DNA of 64,000 nucleotides from Novosphingobium meiothermophilum (GTDB lineage Bacteria > Pseudomonadota > Alphaproteobacteria > Sphingomonadales > Sphingomonadaceae), in the NCBI RefSeq assembly GCF_003171715.1, contig NZ_QGHL01000007.1, forward strand, positions 124,001 through 188,000. Direction: 5' to 3'. The notes beneath the pieces were generated by a model. It was not told where the DNA came from, did not search any database, and saw only the letters and a program-made list of their open reading frames with translations. Positions 25,990 through 34,798 of this stretch are shown here, piece by piece; position 1 is the first letter of the stretch; each line of letters starts with the position of its first letter. The position numbers and the translations under genes were made by a program.

Positions 25990-27963
25990 CTATTTCACCA
26001 GCCTCAAGGCGCCGATCTGGTTGCCGATCTCACGGAACTTGGCGATCAGCGCGGCGCTGCTGGAAGAGACGGACGCTTGTGCCGCATTGCTGGCGCAGCC
26101 GCGCACATCGGCGTTTATCGTGGTATCAAACCCAATCACCCATACTGAGACGTTCATGTTCTTGGCGGCGTTGCAGATCATGCGCAGGCGCTGCTGGTGA
26201 CGCGCAAGCTGGTTCGATGTGGAACAGCTTGTCGATCCCGTCACGCGCATGTCGTTCTGCTCGATGCCGTAGGCGGTCAGCACGTTGCAGTAGGCGGTCT
26301 GCTCGCCGTCCGTCATGAAGATGATGTGCCGGTTGCAGGGCATGCCGTTGTATTCGGTGCAGCCATCGGCAAACACGCCGCCGGTTGAGATGAACCGTGC
26401 GCCCCAGAGCATCCCGATATCGAGATAAGTGCCGCCGATCGGTTGGAGCGAATTGACATAGTTCTCCATGCCGGTGCGCGTCCAGGTGTTGAGCCGTCGC
26501 GCTTCTGTGGGGCAGGCCCAGAAGCCGGTGCTGTAGGCGTTGTTGAGAATCCAGCCGGACGTCGTGTTGCGCGTGGTATTGCTGGTGGAGGTCGAGCCTT
26601 GGGTGCGGGTATAGACGACCTCAGGCAGCATCGGTCGCCAGCGGGTGGCGTTGCTGTCGGGAATGCGGTTTATGTCGAGGTCGAAGGCATCGGCAGGGAT
26701 TGTCAGGCTCGTGCCGCCATTGATCGACGTGGTGGTGTTGCGCTCTTCGATGCAGCCGCTCCAAGTGGCTGTTCTGGTGCCGACTTCGCTGTTGACCGAA
26801 GGCAGTTGCTGAAGGTTGTAGGTGCCGCCCGGATTGGCCACGGTGCCATTGGCATCGGTGGCAATGACCATGGTGCCGCCCGGCTGCTTGAACAGCGAGG
26901 TGTCATAGGTTTCCTGACGGTAGGTCCAGCTCGTGAAATCGCGGCGGGTCTGATAGGTCGTCGTGGTGACGGTTCGCCACCGCCGACAGCTGCGATTGGT
27001 GCCCGATGTGACCGGTGCGCCCGCCCAGCCCCAGTCCTGACTGGCGACGTAGGCCGTGCTGGTCGACGTGCCGCTGTAGGTCGTTTGCGTGGTGGCGGTG
27101 GGAGCAGGCCCCCCGCCGTTCACCGCAGCAGACTGCACCCAGGTCTGGCACTGCGAGGTTGAGCGGGTGGCGGTGGGGTGCGGTGTGTCCTGGCCGGTTG
27201 TGTTGCCGTTCCAGTATTCCCAGCCGGAAGTCGATGTGGGCGGATTGGCGGGATAGACCAATGTATTGAAGTTCGCTACGCGCGAAGGATAGGTTGTGCT
27301 GTCGGTGATGTAGGACGGATTGACGTTGTAGAGCAGCCTTCCGACGTTCACCGTGCTCGAATAGGGGACGATCCCGTAGCGCAGACGAAGGCCCTGTGCC
27401 TGCAACTGGGTCTGCACCGGAGCAAGTTCATCATAAAGCGCCATGACCGCATCGCGCAGAGCCTCGATCTTTGGACGCCCATCCACAGGATCGGCCATGG
27501 AGCCCGTCACGTCCAGCACGAGCACGACATCGGTGTTCACGAAGTTCAGCGATGCATCGCAGCTGACCCGCAGAGGGATGGAATCGTACCCGAAGATGCC
27601 CATCAGCGTCGTCGGGATGCGGGTGGCCGCGGTCATGCGGACGACGCCCGTGGAGGGCCGCGTCACGGTCGGGGTGAACGGGGTGGTGTTGAAGCTGCCC
27701 TGCGGAAAGTTGAACGAGAAGAAGCGAACCGCGGTCTGTTGAACCTCGGTGGTCAGATCATCGTTGCGCATGATGCGGCGTGCCGCGAGCGAGCCGGCAT
27801 CGCACGCGCTTTGCAGGCGTGTCTTGGCGGAATAGGCGCGGCTGAGGTCCACGGCGCTGCCAATCATTGCCGTAAGCGGAATCATCGCAACAGCCGTGAT
27901 GACCAGGACATTTCCTGATGTTGCCTGCCACAAACGGCTGAAAAACTGGCGTAACGTGTTCAT
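25990..27963 (-). CDS. TadG-like protein with von Willebrand A domain
   Basis: A 657-residue protein. The N-terminal TadE/G-like helix (SGNVLVITAVAMIPLTAMIGSAVDLSRAY) anchors it in the inner membrane. A von Willebrand A domain starts at about residue 145, with the metal site DVTGSM at 151-156 (the variant DxTGS) and, near the C-terminus, HIIFMTDGEQT. A Ser/Thr/Tyr/Trp-rich insertion of about 200 residues splits the domain. TadG proteins are thought to anchor or release the Flp pilus at the envelope. First gene of the operon TadG-TadE-TadE; the rest of a tad locus (cpaA-F, flp) is absent from the window. Confidence 0.88.
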   Translation of the reverse strand: MNTLRQFFSRLWQATSGNVLVITAVAMIPLTAMIGSAVDLSRAYSAKTRLQSACDAGSLAARRIMRNDDLTTEVQQTAVRFFSFNFPQGSFNTTPFTPTVTRPSTGVVRMTAATRIPTTLMGIFGYDSIPLRVSCDASLNFVNTDVVLVLDVTGSMADPVDGRPKIEALRDAVMALYDELAPVQTQLQAQGLRLRYGIVPYSSTVNVGRLLYNVNPSYITDSTTYPSRVANFNTLVYPANPPTSTSGWEYWNGNTTGQDTPHPTATRSTSQCQTWVQSAAVNGGGPAPTATTQTTYSGTSTSTAYVASQDWGWAGAPVTSGTNRSCRRWRTVTTTTYQTRRDFTSWTYRQETYDTSLFKQPGGTMVIATDANGTVANPGGTYNLQQLPSVNSEVGTRTATWSGCIEERNTTTSINGGTSLTIPADAFDLDINRIPDSNATRWRPMLPEVVYTRTQGSTSTSNTTRNTTSGWILNNAYSTGFWACPTEARRLNTWTRTGMENYVNSLQPIGGTYLDIGMLWGARFISTGGVFADGCTEYNGMPCNRHIIFMTDGEQTAYCNVLTAYGIEQNDMRVTGSTSCSTSNQLARHQQRLRMICNAAKNMNVSVWVIGFDTTINADVRGCASNAAQASVSSSSAALIAKFREIGNQIGALRLVK

Positions 27964-28077
27964 GCAGCCCGAACCTCGACCGATTCCGCGCGCTGTTGCG
28001 GGATTCGCTCCATCCGGCCTTTTCCCAGCAAGTGGTTAAGGTTGTCTTGTCGATCCCACGTATGGCCGGTTGGAAAT

Positions 28078-28103
28078 GCGCATCCGGCCTCGGCTGGATG
28101 CGC
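28078..28103. repeat. Inverted repeat in the tadG leader
   Basis: GCGCATCC and GGATGCGC form a perfect 8-bp stem with a 10-nt loop, 115 bp upstream of the tadG start. It could be an operator or an RNA hairpin. Confidence 0.4.
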
Positions 28104-28188
28104 CGATCCTGGGGTTGAGAGGGAGGGGCCGGGTGGGTGTTGCCGCCTGACATGGCGGATTGTTTGCGTTTGACGGGCATAGCAAATG

Positions 28189-28214
28189 GGGGCCAGCATT
28201 GCTGCCGGCCCCCA
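28189..28214. repeat. GC-rich inverted repeat upstream of the tad operon
   Basis: GGGGGCC (28189-28195) and GGCCCCC (28208-28214) flank AGCATTGCTGCC, which can add AGC/GCT pairs. No T run follows on either strand. Confidence 0.45.
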
Positions 28215-28916
28215 CTCTACGTCCATTCCGGCTTATCAGCGTCGCGGTCGGTTTCGGTTTCAGGGTGACGGGACGCCCATCGGCATGCCATCAGCTCCAT
28301 TCACTTTCGCCGGTAGAGCGCTGTGTCATCGCCATATCCTGCGGGATGCTTTTCAGGGCACGTAGCCCTTGAGCCGCGATCACTGCCTTGCTTGCGCATA
28401 GACAGATGCCGCTATCCCGCCTTCAGGCGACGGACCTTGACAGTCGACATGCTCCTGCCACGCTCCGCCTTTCGCGACAGCTCCGGATCGTGCCTTGCGG
28501 ACAATCCGTTTCAAGCCATCATCGGGCGTTACCCCATCGCTGGGGCGCCTTTGCTTTGCTGGCCTCATCCTCAGGCGGCCTGCGCCGTCTCGGTCAATTG
28601 CAGCAAAGCAAGGGCGGAATGCCTTTTGCCACTCCATCCGGATTTTGCTGTGCCGGGTGCAGGCCAAGGCCCTTGCCGCACATCGCATCCCTTCAGGTCT
28701 GGCTTTCCAGCGTTCCTGTTCCGACCATGATGGCAACAGTTTCGCACAGCCGCAGATCAGCTTGGCGCCATTTGCAGGTTGGTTACGCTGTCAACCATTC
28801 ATGTTCGCGTCACAAACATAATGACACTGTTTTTCAGCTATTTAGGCTGAAAACCTTGAGATGTTTCATGCTTCTGACACTTGCAGGCTGCGCCTCATCG
28901 CCGAGTCGCGCAAGCG
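28215..28916. other. Stretch without a convincing gene
   Basis: Between the tadG leader and the argG terminator (about 0.7 kb) several overlapping open frames occur on both strands, but their products are Arg/Ser/Pro/Cys-rich with no domain, no good ribosome site and no hydrophobic helix, so I call none. The last 130 bp (about 28785-28870) are clearly AT-richer and contain TTTTCAGC / GCTGAAAA (28831-28838 and 28846-28853), an 8-bp inverted repeat with loop TATTTAG. This part could hold promoter elements or a small RNA. Confidence 0.5.
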
Positions 28917-28948
28917 AAAAGTGCGGGAGTTATCCACAGCCCCCGCAC
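28917..28948 (-). terminator. Rho-independent terminator of argG, with a DnaA-box sequence in its loop
   Basis: On the minus strand GTGCGGG and CCCGCAC form a 7-bp stem followed by TTTTCG. The 14-nt loop includes TGTGGATAA, the reverse complement of TTATCCACA (28930-28938 on the plus strand), an exact consensus DnaA box. It lies about 80 nt after the argG stop codon. Confidence 0.75.
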
Positions 28949-29030
28949 CTTCCGGTGGATAGTATTTTGCAGCGCAAAATGCGGCCTGCCAACCCTCTGG
29001 AATCAGGGCCGTGTCCGCATCCGCAGATGC

Positions 29031-30245
29031 TCAGCGTCCTCTTTGCGCAAGCAGGCGCAGGCGCAGCGCATTCAGCTTGATAAAGCCTGCCGCGTCCTTC
29101 TGGTCATAGGCACCAGCGTCGTCCTCGAATGTGACATGGCGTTCCGAGTAGAGGCTGTCGGGCGACTTGCGACCCACGACCCACGCGTTGCCCTTGTAGA
29201 GCTTGAGCCGCACTGTGCCGTTGACGCGCGCCTGCGAATGATCGATCGCGGCCTGGAGCATCTCGCGCTCAGGGCTGAACCAGAAGCCGTTGTAGATCAG
29301 TTCGGCATAGCGGGGCATCAGCTCGTCCTTGAGGTGTGCCGCACCGCGATCCAGCGTGATGCTTTCGATTCCGCGATGAGCGCGGGCATAGATCTCGCCT
29401 CCGGGCGTTTCATACATGCCGCGGCTCTTCATGCCCACGAAGCGGTTCTCGACCAGATCGAGCCGGCCGATGCCATGCTTGCGGCCAAGTTCGTTGAGGG
29501 CGGCGAGCAGCGTAGCGGGCGACATTGCCTCGCCGTTGAGCGCCACGCCATCGCCCTTCTCGAAGTCGATCGTGATGTATTCCGGCTGATCGGGCGCGTC
29601 TTCGGGATTGACCGTGCGCGAATAGACATAGTCCGGGGTTTCTTCCCACGGATCTTCGAGCACCTTGCCTTCGGAAGAGGTGTGCAGAAGGTTGGCATCG
29701 GTGGAAAAGGGGCTTTCGCCGCGCTTGTCCTTGGGAACCGGGATCTGGTGCGCTTCGGCCCAGGCGATCAACGCGGTGCGGCTGGTGAGATCCCATTCGC
29801 GCCAGGGAGCAATCACCTTGATGCCCGGTTCAAGCGCATAGGCACCCAGTTCGAAGCGGACCTGATCGTTGCCCTTGCCAGTTGCGCCGTGCGCCACCGC
29901 ATCGGCGCCGGTTTCGCGGGCAATCTCGATCAGCCGCTTGGAGATCAGCGGCCGCGCGATCGAGGTGCCCAGCAGATAATCGCCTTCGTAGCGGGCATTG
30001 GCGCGCATCATCGGGAAGACGAAATCGCGCACGAACTCTTCGCGCAGATCGTCGATGTAGATATTCTCGTCGGGCACGCCCATCAGCTTGGCCTTGGCGC
30101 GGGCAGGCTCAAGCTCTTCGCCCTGGCCGAGATCGGCGGTGAAGGTCACGACCTCGCAGTTGTAGGTGACTTGCAGCCACTTGAGGATGACGGAGGTGTC
30201 GAGACCGCCGGAGTAGGCGAGAACGACCTTCTTGATATCGGACAT
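29031..30245 (-). CDS. argG: Argininosuccinate synthase
   Basis: Joins citrulline and aspartate with ATP to argininosuccinate in arginine synthesis. The 404-residue length fits. Motifs: the ATP loop [12 protein letters not shown] (residues 11-22), [50 protein letters not shown] and [17 protein letters not shown] [22 protein letters not shown] 30245 gives the usual [14 protein letters not shown]; an upstream in-frame TTG (30269) is less likely, although the only purine-rich GGGGAG is nearer to it. No other arg gene is adjacent. Confidence 0.97.
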   Translation of the reverse strand: MSDIKKVVLAYSGGLDTSVILKWLQVTYNCEVVTFTADLGQGEELEPARAKAKLMGVPDENIYIDDLREEFVRDFVFPMMRANARYEGDYLLGTSIARPLISKRLIEIARETGADAVAHGATGKGNDQVRFELGAYALEPGIKVIAPWREWDLTSRTALIAWAEAHQIPVPKDKRGESPFSTDANLLHTSSEGKVLEDPWEETPDYVYSRTVNPEDAPDQPEYITIDFEKGDGVALNGEAMSPATLLAALNELGRKHGIGRLDLVENRFVGMKSRGMYETPGGEIYARAHRGIESITLDRGAAHLKDELMPRYAELIYNGFWFSPEREMLQAAIDHSQARVNGTVRLKLYKGNAWVVGRKSPDSLYSERHVTFEDDAGAYDQKDAAGFIKLNALRLRLLAQRGR

Positions 30246-30354
30246 GAGCGGAGCGACTCCCCTGAGCAAAAGGTGCCTGAAATGCGCGCCGCGCGCCTAA
30301 CAGGCGGGACCGGGAACCGCAACCTTTTGCCGAAGCGCGCCCCTGCGGCTGCGC

Positions 30355-31704
30355 TCAGCCATGCAGATAGACCGCGCGTTCGTGGCTGAAGCAGCGGAAG
30401 CCGAACACGCCGTGATAGCTGCCCATGCCGCTGGTGTTGACGCCGCCGAAGGGCAGGTTGTTTTCGAGATAGTGCGAGAACACGCCATTGACCGTGACCC
30501 CGCCGGACGAGGTGCGGGCAAGCACTTTCTCGATGTTGGCTTCGTCGCGGCTGTAGATGTAGAGTGCCAGCGGCTTGTCGCGCGCGGCGATATAGCCGAT
30601 CGCCTGATCGAGCGTGTCATAGGTCATGACCGGGATGACCGGCGCGAAGATCTCGTCTTGCAGGATGGTCATCTGCGGGGTGACATCGGTGAGCATGGTG
30701 GGGTGGATGGTAAGGTCATCGGCCTCGAAGGTGCCGCCGACCGCAACGGTTGCACCCTTCGCCACGGCATCGTCGAACATGGCCTTGACCCTGTCGAAGT
30801 TTGCCCGGTTCACGATCTGGGCGATGCTGTCCTTCCTGATCTGTCCGGCCTCGTCATAGAGGTTCTTCTGCACGTTGGCCCGGAAGCCTTCGACGAGAGC
30901 AGCCTTGCGGTCTTCCTTGACGAAGACGTAGTCGGGGCTGATGCATGCCTGGCCGCCGTTGAACTGCTTGGCCGCAGCAAGCTGGGCGGCCACCTGATCG
31001 ATATCGGCGCTGTCATCGACGATGACCGGCGATTTGCCGCCCAGTTCGAGCGTGACGCTGGTGAGGTGCCGTGCGGCAGCCGCCATGACGATCCTGCCCA
31101 CGCGCGGCGATCCGGTGAAGAAGATGTGGTTGAAGGGCAGGTCCAGCAGGGCCGTCGCCACCGAAACATCCCCCTCGAAAAGGGCGACATCACGCTCGTC
31201 GAAGGCTTCCTCGATGATGGCGGATGCAACGCGCGCCGTGGCCGGGCACAGGTCGGTCAGCTTGACGATGCAGGTGTTGCCCGCCGCGATGGCGGCGGCC
31301 ACGGGGCCAAGCGCAAGGCCCAGCGGGAAGTTCCATGGGCCAAGGATGAGGCATACGCCGCGCGCTTCATGGATAATCCGTGCCCGGTCAGCGGGGTTGA
31401 GCGAGGAGCCGACTTCTACCGGCATCATCCACGCATCGAGATTGTCGATATTGCGCTGAATGTTGGCGATGACATTCATGACCTCGGTCACGCGGATTTC
31501 CGCGACAGGCTTGCGCGTATCTTCAAGGACGGCGGCCACGATGGCATCGGCGTGTGTTTCGACCGCAGCCTTGAGGCGCGCCAGCTTGTCCTTGCGCTCG
31601 GCAGCCGATGAAGCCTTGGCTTCCCATTGATGGGTCTGCTGGAGCGCGAAGACACGCGCGATGTCGGTCGCAAGATCGGCGGCGGTTGGCACGGATGTGG
31701 TCAT
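30355..31704 (-). CDS. NAD(P)-dependent aldehyde dehydrogenase, class 3 / coniferyl-aldehyde type
   Basis: A 449-residue aldehyde dehydrogenase without N-terminal extension, a length typical of ALDH3 and coniferyl aldehyde dehydrogenases. Catalytic residues are Glu220 (TLELGGKSP) and Cys254 (NGGQACISPDY); the cofactor loop is FFTGSPRVGRIVM, and GPWNFPLGLALGP carries the transition-state Asn. Oxidises aldehydes to acids; aromatic or fatty aldehydes are likely substrates by family. ATG 31704 follows AGGA; an upstream start at 31752 would add residues without a ribosome site. It lies between argG and the cyclopropane synthase on the same strand with gaps over 100 bp. Confidence 0.92.
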   Translation of the reverse strand: MTTSVPTAADLATDIARVFALQQTHQWEAKASSAAERKDKLARLKAAVETHADAIVAAVLEDTRKPVAEIRVTEVMNVIANIQRNIDNLDAWMMPVEVGSSLNPADRARIIHEARGVCLILGPWNFPLGLALGPVAAAIAAGNTCIVKLTDLCPATARVASAIIEEAFDERDVALFEGDVSVATALLDLPFNHIFFTGSPRVGRIVMAAAARHLTSVTLELGGKSPVIVDDSADIDQVAAQLAAAKQFNGGQACISPDYVFVKEDRKAALVEGFRANVQKNLYDEAGQIRKDSIAQIVNRANFDRVKAMFDDAVAKGATVAVGGTFEADDLTIHPTMLTDVTPQMTILQDEIFAPVIPVMTYDTLDQAIGYIAARDKPLALYIYSRDEANIEKVLARTSSGGVTVNGVFSHYLENNLPFGGVNTSGMGSYHGVFGFRCFSHERAVYLHG

Positions 31705-31753
31705 GGCAATTCCTGATTGCGTGGCGCGGTTGACAGATGGCGCAGTGGGCATG

Positions 31754-31780
31754 CGGCCCGCGCGGTTTGCCGGCGGGCCG
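31754..31780. repeat. GC-rich inverted repeat between cfa and the aldehyde dehydrogenase gene
   Basis: CGGCCCGC and GCGGGCCG form an 8-bp stem around an 11-nt loop, about 45 bp past the cfa stop. There is no T run on the minus strand, so it would be a weak terminator or an mRNA 3' end stabiliser. Confidence 0.4.
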
Positions 31781-31824
31781 TTTCAGGAATTGGCGTGGAC
31801 GTGTTTCGGTCTGCGGATCAAGCG

Positions 31825-33099
31825 CTACTCGGCGGCCGATTTCATCAGGTGCCATTCCGGCGCCTGATCCAGCCGGGCAAGACGCTCCCACTCATGCTGG
31901 ATGTAGTCGCGCGTCATGGGCAGGGCGCTGCGGCGCTTAACGCTCTGGATATGGAAGTTGACCATACCGCCATGGCGGAAGCTCTGTTCCGCGCCTGCCA
32001 GATAGAACTGCCACATGCGGAACAGGCGTTCATCGTAAAGCGCGATGATTTCCTCACGGTGCAGACATGTGCGGCGATACCATTCGGCAAGAGTATAGGC
32101 GTAGTGATAGCGCAGAACCTCAATATCGCCGATTTCCCATCCGGTGCGTTCGAGCGCCGAAACCAGTTCGCTCATCGCGGGAATATAGCCGCCGGGGAAG
32201 ATGTATTTGCGGGTCCACTTGTCGGTCGTCCCCGGCGGACCGGTGCGTCCGATGGTGTGGGTGAGCATGATCCCTTCGAGATCGAGCAGTTCGTTGGTCT
32301 TGGCGAAATACTCGCCGAAATTGGGGGCGCCGACGTGTTCGATCATGCCGACGCTGGTGATACGGTCGAACTGGCCGGTGACGTCGCGGTAATCGATGAG
32401 CTGGAACTTCACCTTGTCGGCAACGCCTGCGGCTTCGGCGCGCTCCTGCGCGAAGCGGACCTGATCTGGTGCGAGACTGACGCCCAGCACCTCGCAGCCG
32501 AAATGGCGATTGAGGTAGAGCGCCAGCCCACCCCAGCCACATCCGATATCGAGCACGCGCATGCCTTCTGCCCGGCCCGGCTCCAGCCGCAGCTTGGCCG
32601 CGATCAGGGCTTTCTTGTCGACCTGCGCGCGTTCCAGCGTGTTCGCAGGATCGGCGAAATAGGCCATGGTGTACTGACGGTCGGTATCGAGGAACAGTTC
32701 GTAGAACTCGCGCGTCAGATCATAGTGGTGGACCACGTTCTTTGCGGCCTGCGCGCGCTCGTTGATCTGGTCAAGTCGCGAGATGACCTTGCCCAGCAGG
32801 TTGCGCAGCGGACCCTTGCGATCGATGCCGCCGCCGGAATTGGCATTGCCCATGACCAGCAGGATCATGTCGCGGATGTCGTGCGGTGGTTCCACTACCA
32901 GGCGGCCATCCATGTAGGCTTCGCCGGCGCCGACGCGGGGGTCCTTGGCCACGTGCATGGCGGCCCCCTTGTCGGTGAAACGGATGGTGACAGGCGAAGC
33001 GGCCGGATCGCCATAGGCGTATTCCTTGCCGTCATGGTCAATCACCACCAGCCGACCCTTGCGGATCAACCGCTTCAACATCTGATCAAGCAGCCACAT
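31825..33099 (-). CDS. cfa: Cyclopropane-fatty-acyl-phospholipid synthase family methyltransferase
   Basis: Transfers a methylene from S-adenosylmethionine to cis double bonds of membrane phospholipid acyl chains. The 424-residue protein has the N-terminal lipid-binding part (RLVVIDHDGKEYAYGDP, GEAYMDGRLVVE) and the SAM domain with VLDIGCGWGGLALYL and the family block NVVHHYDLTREFYELFLDTDRQYTMAYF. HTIGRTGPPGTTDKWTRKYIFPGGYIPAMSE forms the active site. Acts at the inner membrane surface; usually induced by stress or stationary phase. Related fatty-acid methyltransferases share this fold, so the exact product is inferred. Confidence 0.93.
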   Translation of the reverse strand: MWLLDQMLKRLIRKGRLVVIDHDGKEYAYGDPAASPVTIRFTDKGAAMHVAKDPRVGAGEAYMDGRLVVEPPHDIRDMILLVMGNANSGGGIDRKGPLRNLLGKVISRLDQINERAQAAKNVVHHYDLTREFYELFLDTDRQYTMAYFADPANTLERAQVDKKALIAAKLRLEPGRAEGMRVLDIGCGWGGLALYLNRHFGCEVLGVSLAPDQVRFAQERAEAAGVADKVKFQLIDYRDVTGQFDRITSVGMIEHVGAPNFGEYFAKTNELLDLEGIMLTHTIGRTGPPGTTDKWTRKYIFPGGYIPAMSELVSALERTGWEIGDIEVLRYHYAYTLAEWYRRTCLHREEIIALYDERLFRMWQFYLAGAEQSFRHGGMVNFHIQSVKRRSALPMTRDYIQHEWERLARLDQAPEWHLMKSAAE

Positions 33100-33166
33100 A
33101 CCGACAGACTATGCCAAAAGCGTTCAATCGCAAGGGTTTTTGCCACCCTGCGGCGGTCCGGGGCGT

Positions 33167-33544
33167 TTAGCGGCAGCGTGCGCCGCTGCGCTCCAGTTCG
33201 CGGCCCAGCAACGCGCCGCCTGCCGCGCCAAGGACGGTGCCCATGGTGCGATCGCCGCGCGAATCGATGGCTCTGCCGATGAGCGCGCCACCGGCGGCAC
33301 CGATGATGAGGCCGGTCGTGCCGTTGTTGCGGCGGCAGTAGTAGCGACCGTCGCGCCCGCGCCAGACGCGATCGTTGCGGGAGATGCGGCGCGGTTCGAT
33401 ATAGCGGCCGCGGCTGTCATAGACCCGGTCATGCTTGACCTTGTGGTATCCGTGCGCGGGCGCCCATCCCGGCGGGCTGGCAAGAGCAGGAGCCGCAGGA
33501 ACCGCCAGTGCGGCCATCACAAGGGAAAGAACGGTCTTTTTCAT
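33167..33544 (-). CDS. Exported glycine-zipper 2TM protein
   Basis: A 125-residue protein with a signal peptide (MKKTVLSLVMAALAVPAAPALA), a Tyr/Arg-rich segment (DRVYDSRGRYIEPRRISRNDRVWRGRDGRYYCRR) and two glycine-zipper stretches (GLIIGAAGGALIGRAIDSRG and GTVLGAAGGALLGRELE) typical of SlyB-like outer-membrane or periplasmic proteins. The ATG at 33544 follows a perfect ribosome site, GGAGAAATCC. Nine bases of this site match the complement of the exposed segment of the candidate small RNA at 41 kb. The function is unknown; an envelope-structure role is inferred from family. Confidence 0.85.
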   Translation of the reverse strand: MKKTVLSLVMAALAVPAAPALASPPGWAPAHGYHKVKHDRVYDSRGRYIEPRRISRNDRVWRGRDGRYYCRRNNGTTGLIIGAAGGALIGRAIDSRGDRTMGTVLGAAGGALLGRELERSGARCR

Positions 33545-33798
33545 GGATTTCTCCTGAATGCTGTCCGTCTGCAAGGACGGTTGTGGGGGACAACGCAAAG
33601 ACTTGGCCGCTGATCCCCAACGCGGGATGAACGGCTCGTTGTGCTGAGCAAAGTGCGCCGAATTGATCCCCTTGCGCGACAAATTGATGAGATGGAGCCG
33701 GAGTTTGCGCCATGCGTGCACAATCCATTTTCCTACATGTGCCAATATGGTTATCTACTTTCGTCGATTGTTCCAAAAATGCTGCAATGGAGACATCG

Positions 33799-34776
33799 AT
33801 GACCAATCCTGAAGTCACCTTCCCCTCGCGCATCGCTCCGGTTACGGCGCTGGCCTATGCCAAGCAGGACGGTTCGGCCGAAGTCGTCTCGCTGGACAAG
33901 CCGCTGCCGGTCAGCGGCGGGACAATGGCTTACGCCCTTCCGGGAGGCGCGGCGCAGACGGTGAGCGAGGCATCCCCCCTGCCAGTGCGGACCGCACCGC
34001 TGCCTGCCGGAAACGCGCATATCGGCAATGTCTTCCTTGACGACGTGGGTGACGGCCTGACCGTGGCGGGCAGTGTGACGAGTGCGGACGTGGTGGTTTC
34101 GGCACCGCTCACCGGATTTGCGGGGGGCACCTTTCAGGTGGTTTCGGGCGGCAATTCCTGCACCGTGAACTACGAACATTCGAACGACGGGATCAACTGG
34201 ATCGCCATTCCGGTCATCGCGACGAACGGCGCGACCAGTTCCCCTTCGATCACCACGACGGCGGTCGGCCTCTATGCCTTTTCATCCAATGCGGGGTTTG
34301 TCCGGGCGCGGGTTTCAAGCTATGGCAGCGGGACGGTGTCGATCGTGCTTGTGCTCAAGCGCAGGCCGCTCAACGTGACGAGCACATCGCTTGCAGGCAG
34401 CGGTGCATCGATAGGCAACGTGGTTGTGACCGGCACGGTCAATACCAGCCTTGGCTATACCGACAGCACCACCGCGCTTGCCGCTTCGGCGAGCTTTACC
34501 GGCACCGGCAGGGTCGGCAATTCGACCCCGTTCTGCTTTTTCATTGCCACGGCCTTTGCCGATGTGGCTGGAACGCTGTTCATTGAGCATTCGCTTGACG
34601 GGGGAACGACCTACCACCCGATCCAGCGCGCGGATGTGCCAGCGGGCGAGGGGCGGCAGCTTGTGGCGCGCATGACCGGAACCTATGGCACGAATACGCT
34701 TTACCGGGTGCGTTACGTGAACGGCCTGGCCGCGCAGGGCACCTTCCGTCTTTCGAGCGCATTTTCGGCCCGCTGA
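33799..34776 (+). CDS. Phage-structural-like beta-rich protein of unknown function
   Basis: A 325-residue protein without signal peptide or membrane helix. The N-terminus (AYAKQDGSAEVVSLDKPLPVSGG, then EASPLPVRTAPLP) resembles the start of phage virion proteins that contain a DNPLPV-like stretch. Two Ig-like beta modules follow: FAGGTFQVVSGGNSCTVNYEHSNDGINWIAI...GFVRARVSSY and FTGTGRVGNSTPFCFFIATAFADVAGTLFIEHSLDGGTTYHPI...LYRVRYVNG; both have the pattern F-I/V-E-H-S-x-D-G-x-x-W/Y. ATG 33799 follows GGAG; a longer form would need a start without a ribosome site. No other phage genes are near, so it is an orphan remnant or a domesticated gene. Confidence 0.7.
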   Translation: MTNPEVTFPSRIAPVTALAYAKQDGSAEVVSLDKPLPVSGGTMAYALPGGAAQTVSEASPLPVRTAPLPAGNAHIGNVFLDDVGDGLTVAGSVTSADVVVSAPLTGFAGGTFQVVSGGNSCTVNYEHSNDGINWIAIPVIATNGATSSPSITTTAVGLYAFSSNAGFVRARVSSYGSGTVSIVLVLKRRPLNVTSTSLAGSGASIGNVVVTGTVNTSLGYTDSTTALAASASFTGTGRVGNSTPFCFFIATAFADVAGTLFIEHSLDGGTTYHPIQRADVPAGEGRQLVARMTGTYGTNTLYRVRYVNGLAAQGTFRLSSAFSAR

Positions 34777-34798
34777 GGCGCCTGCGCGTGGCGATGCT

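Noticed and set aside
28388..29080. Open frame of 230 codons between tadG and argG
   Set aside because: Ser/Arg/Cys-rich product, no ribosome site, runs through the argG terminator and into argG.
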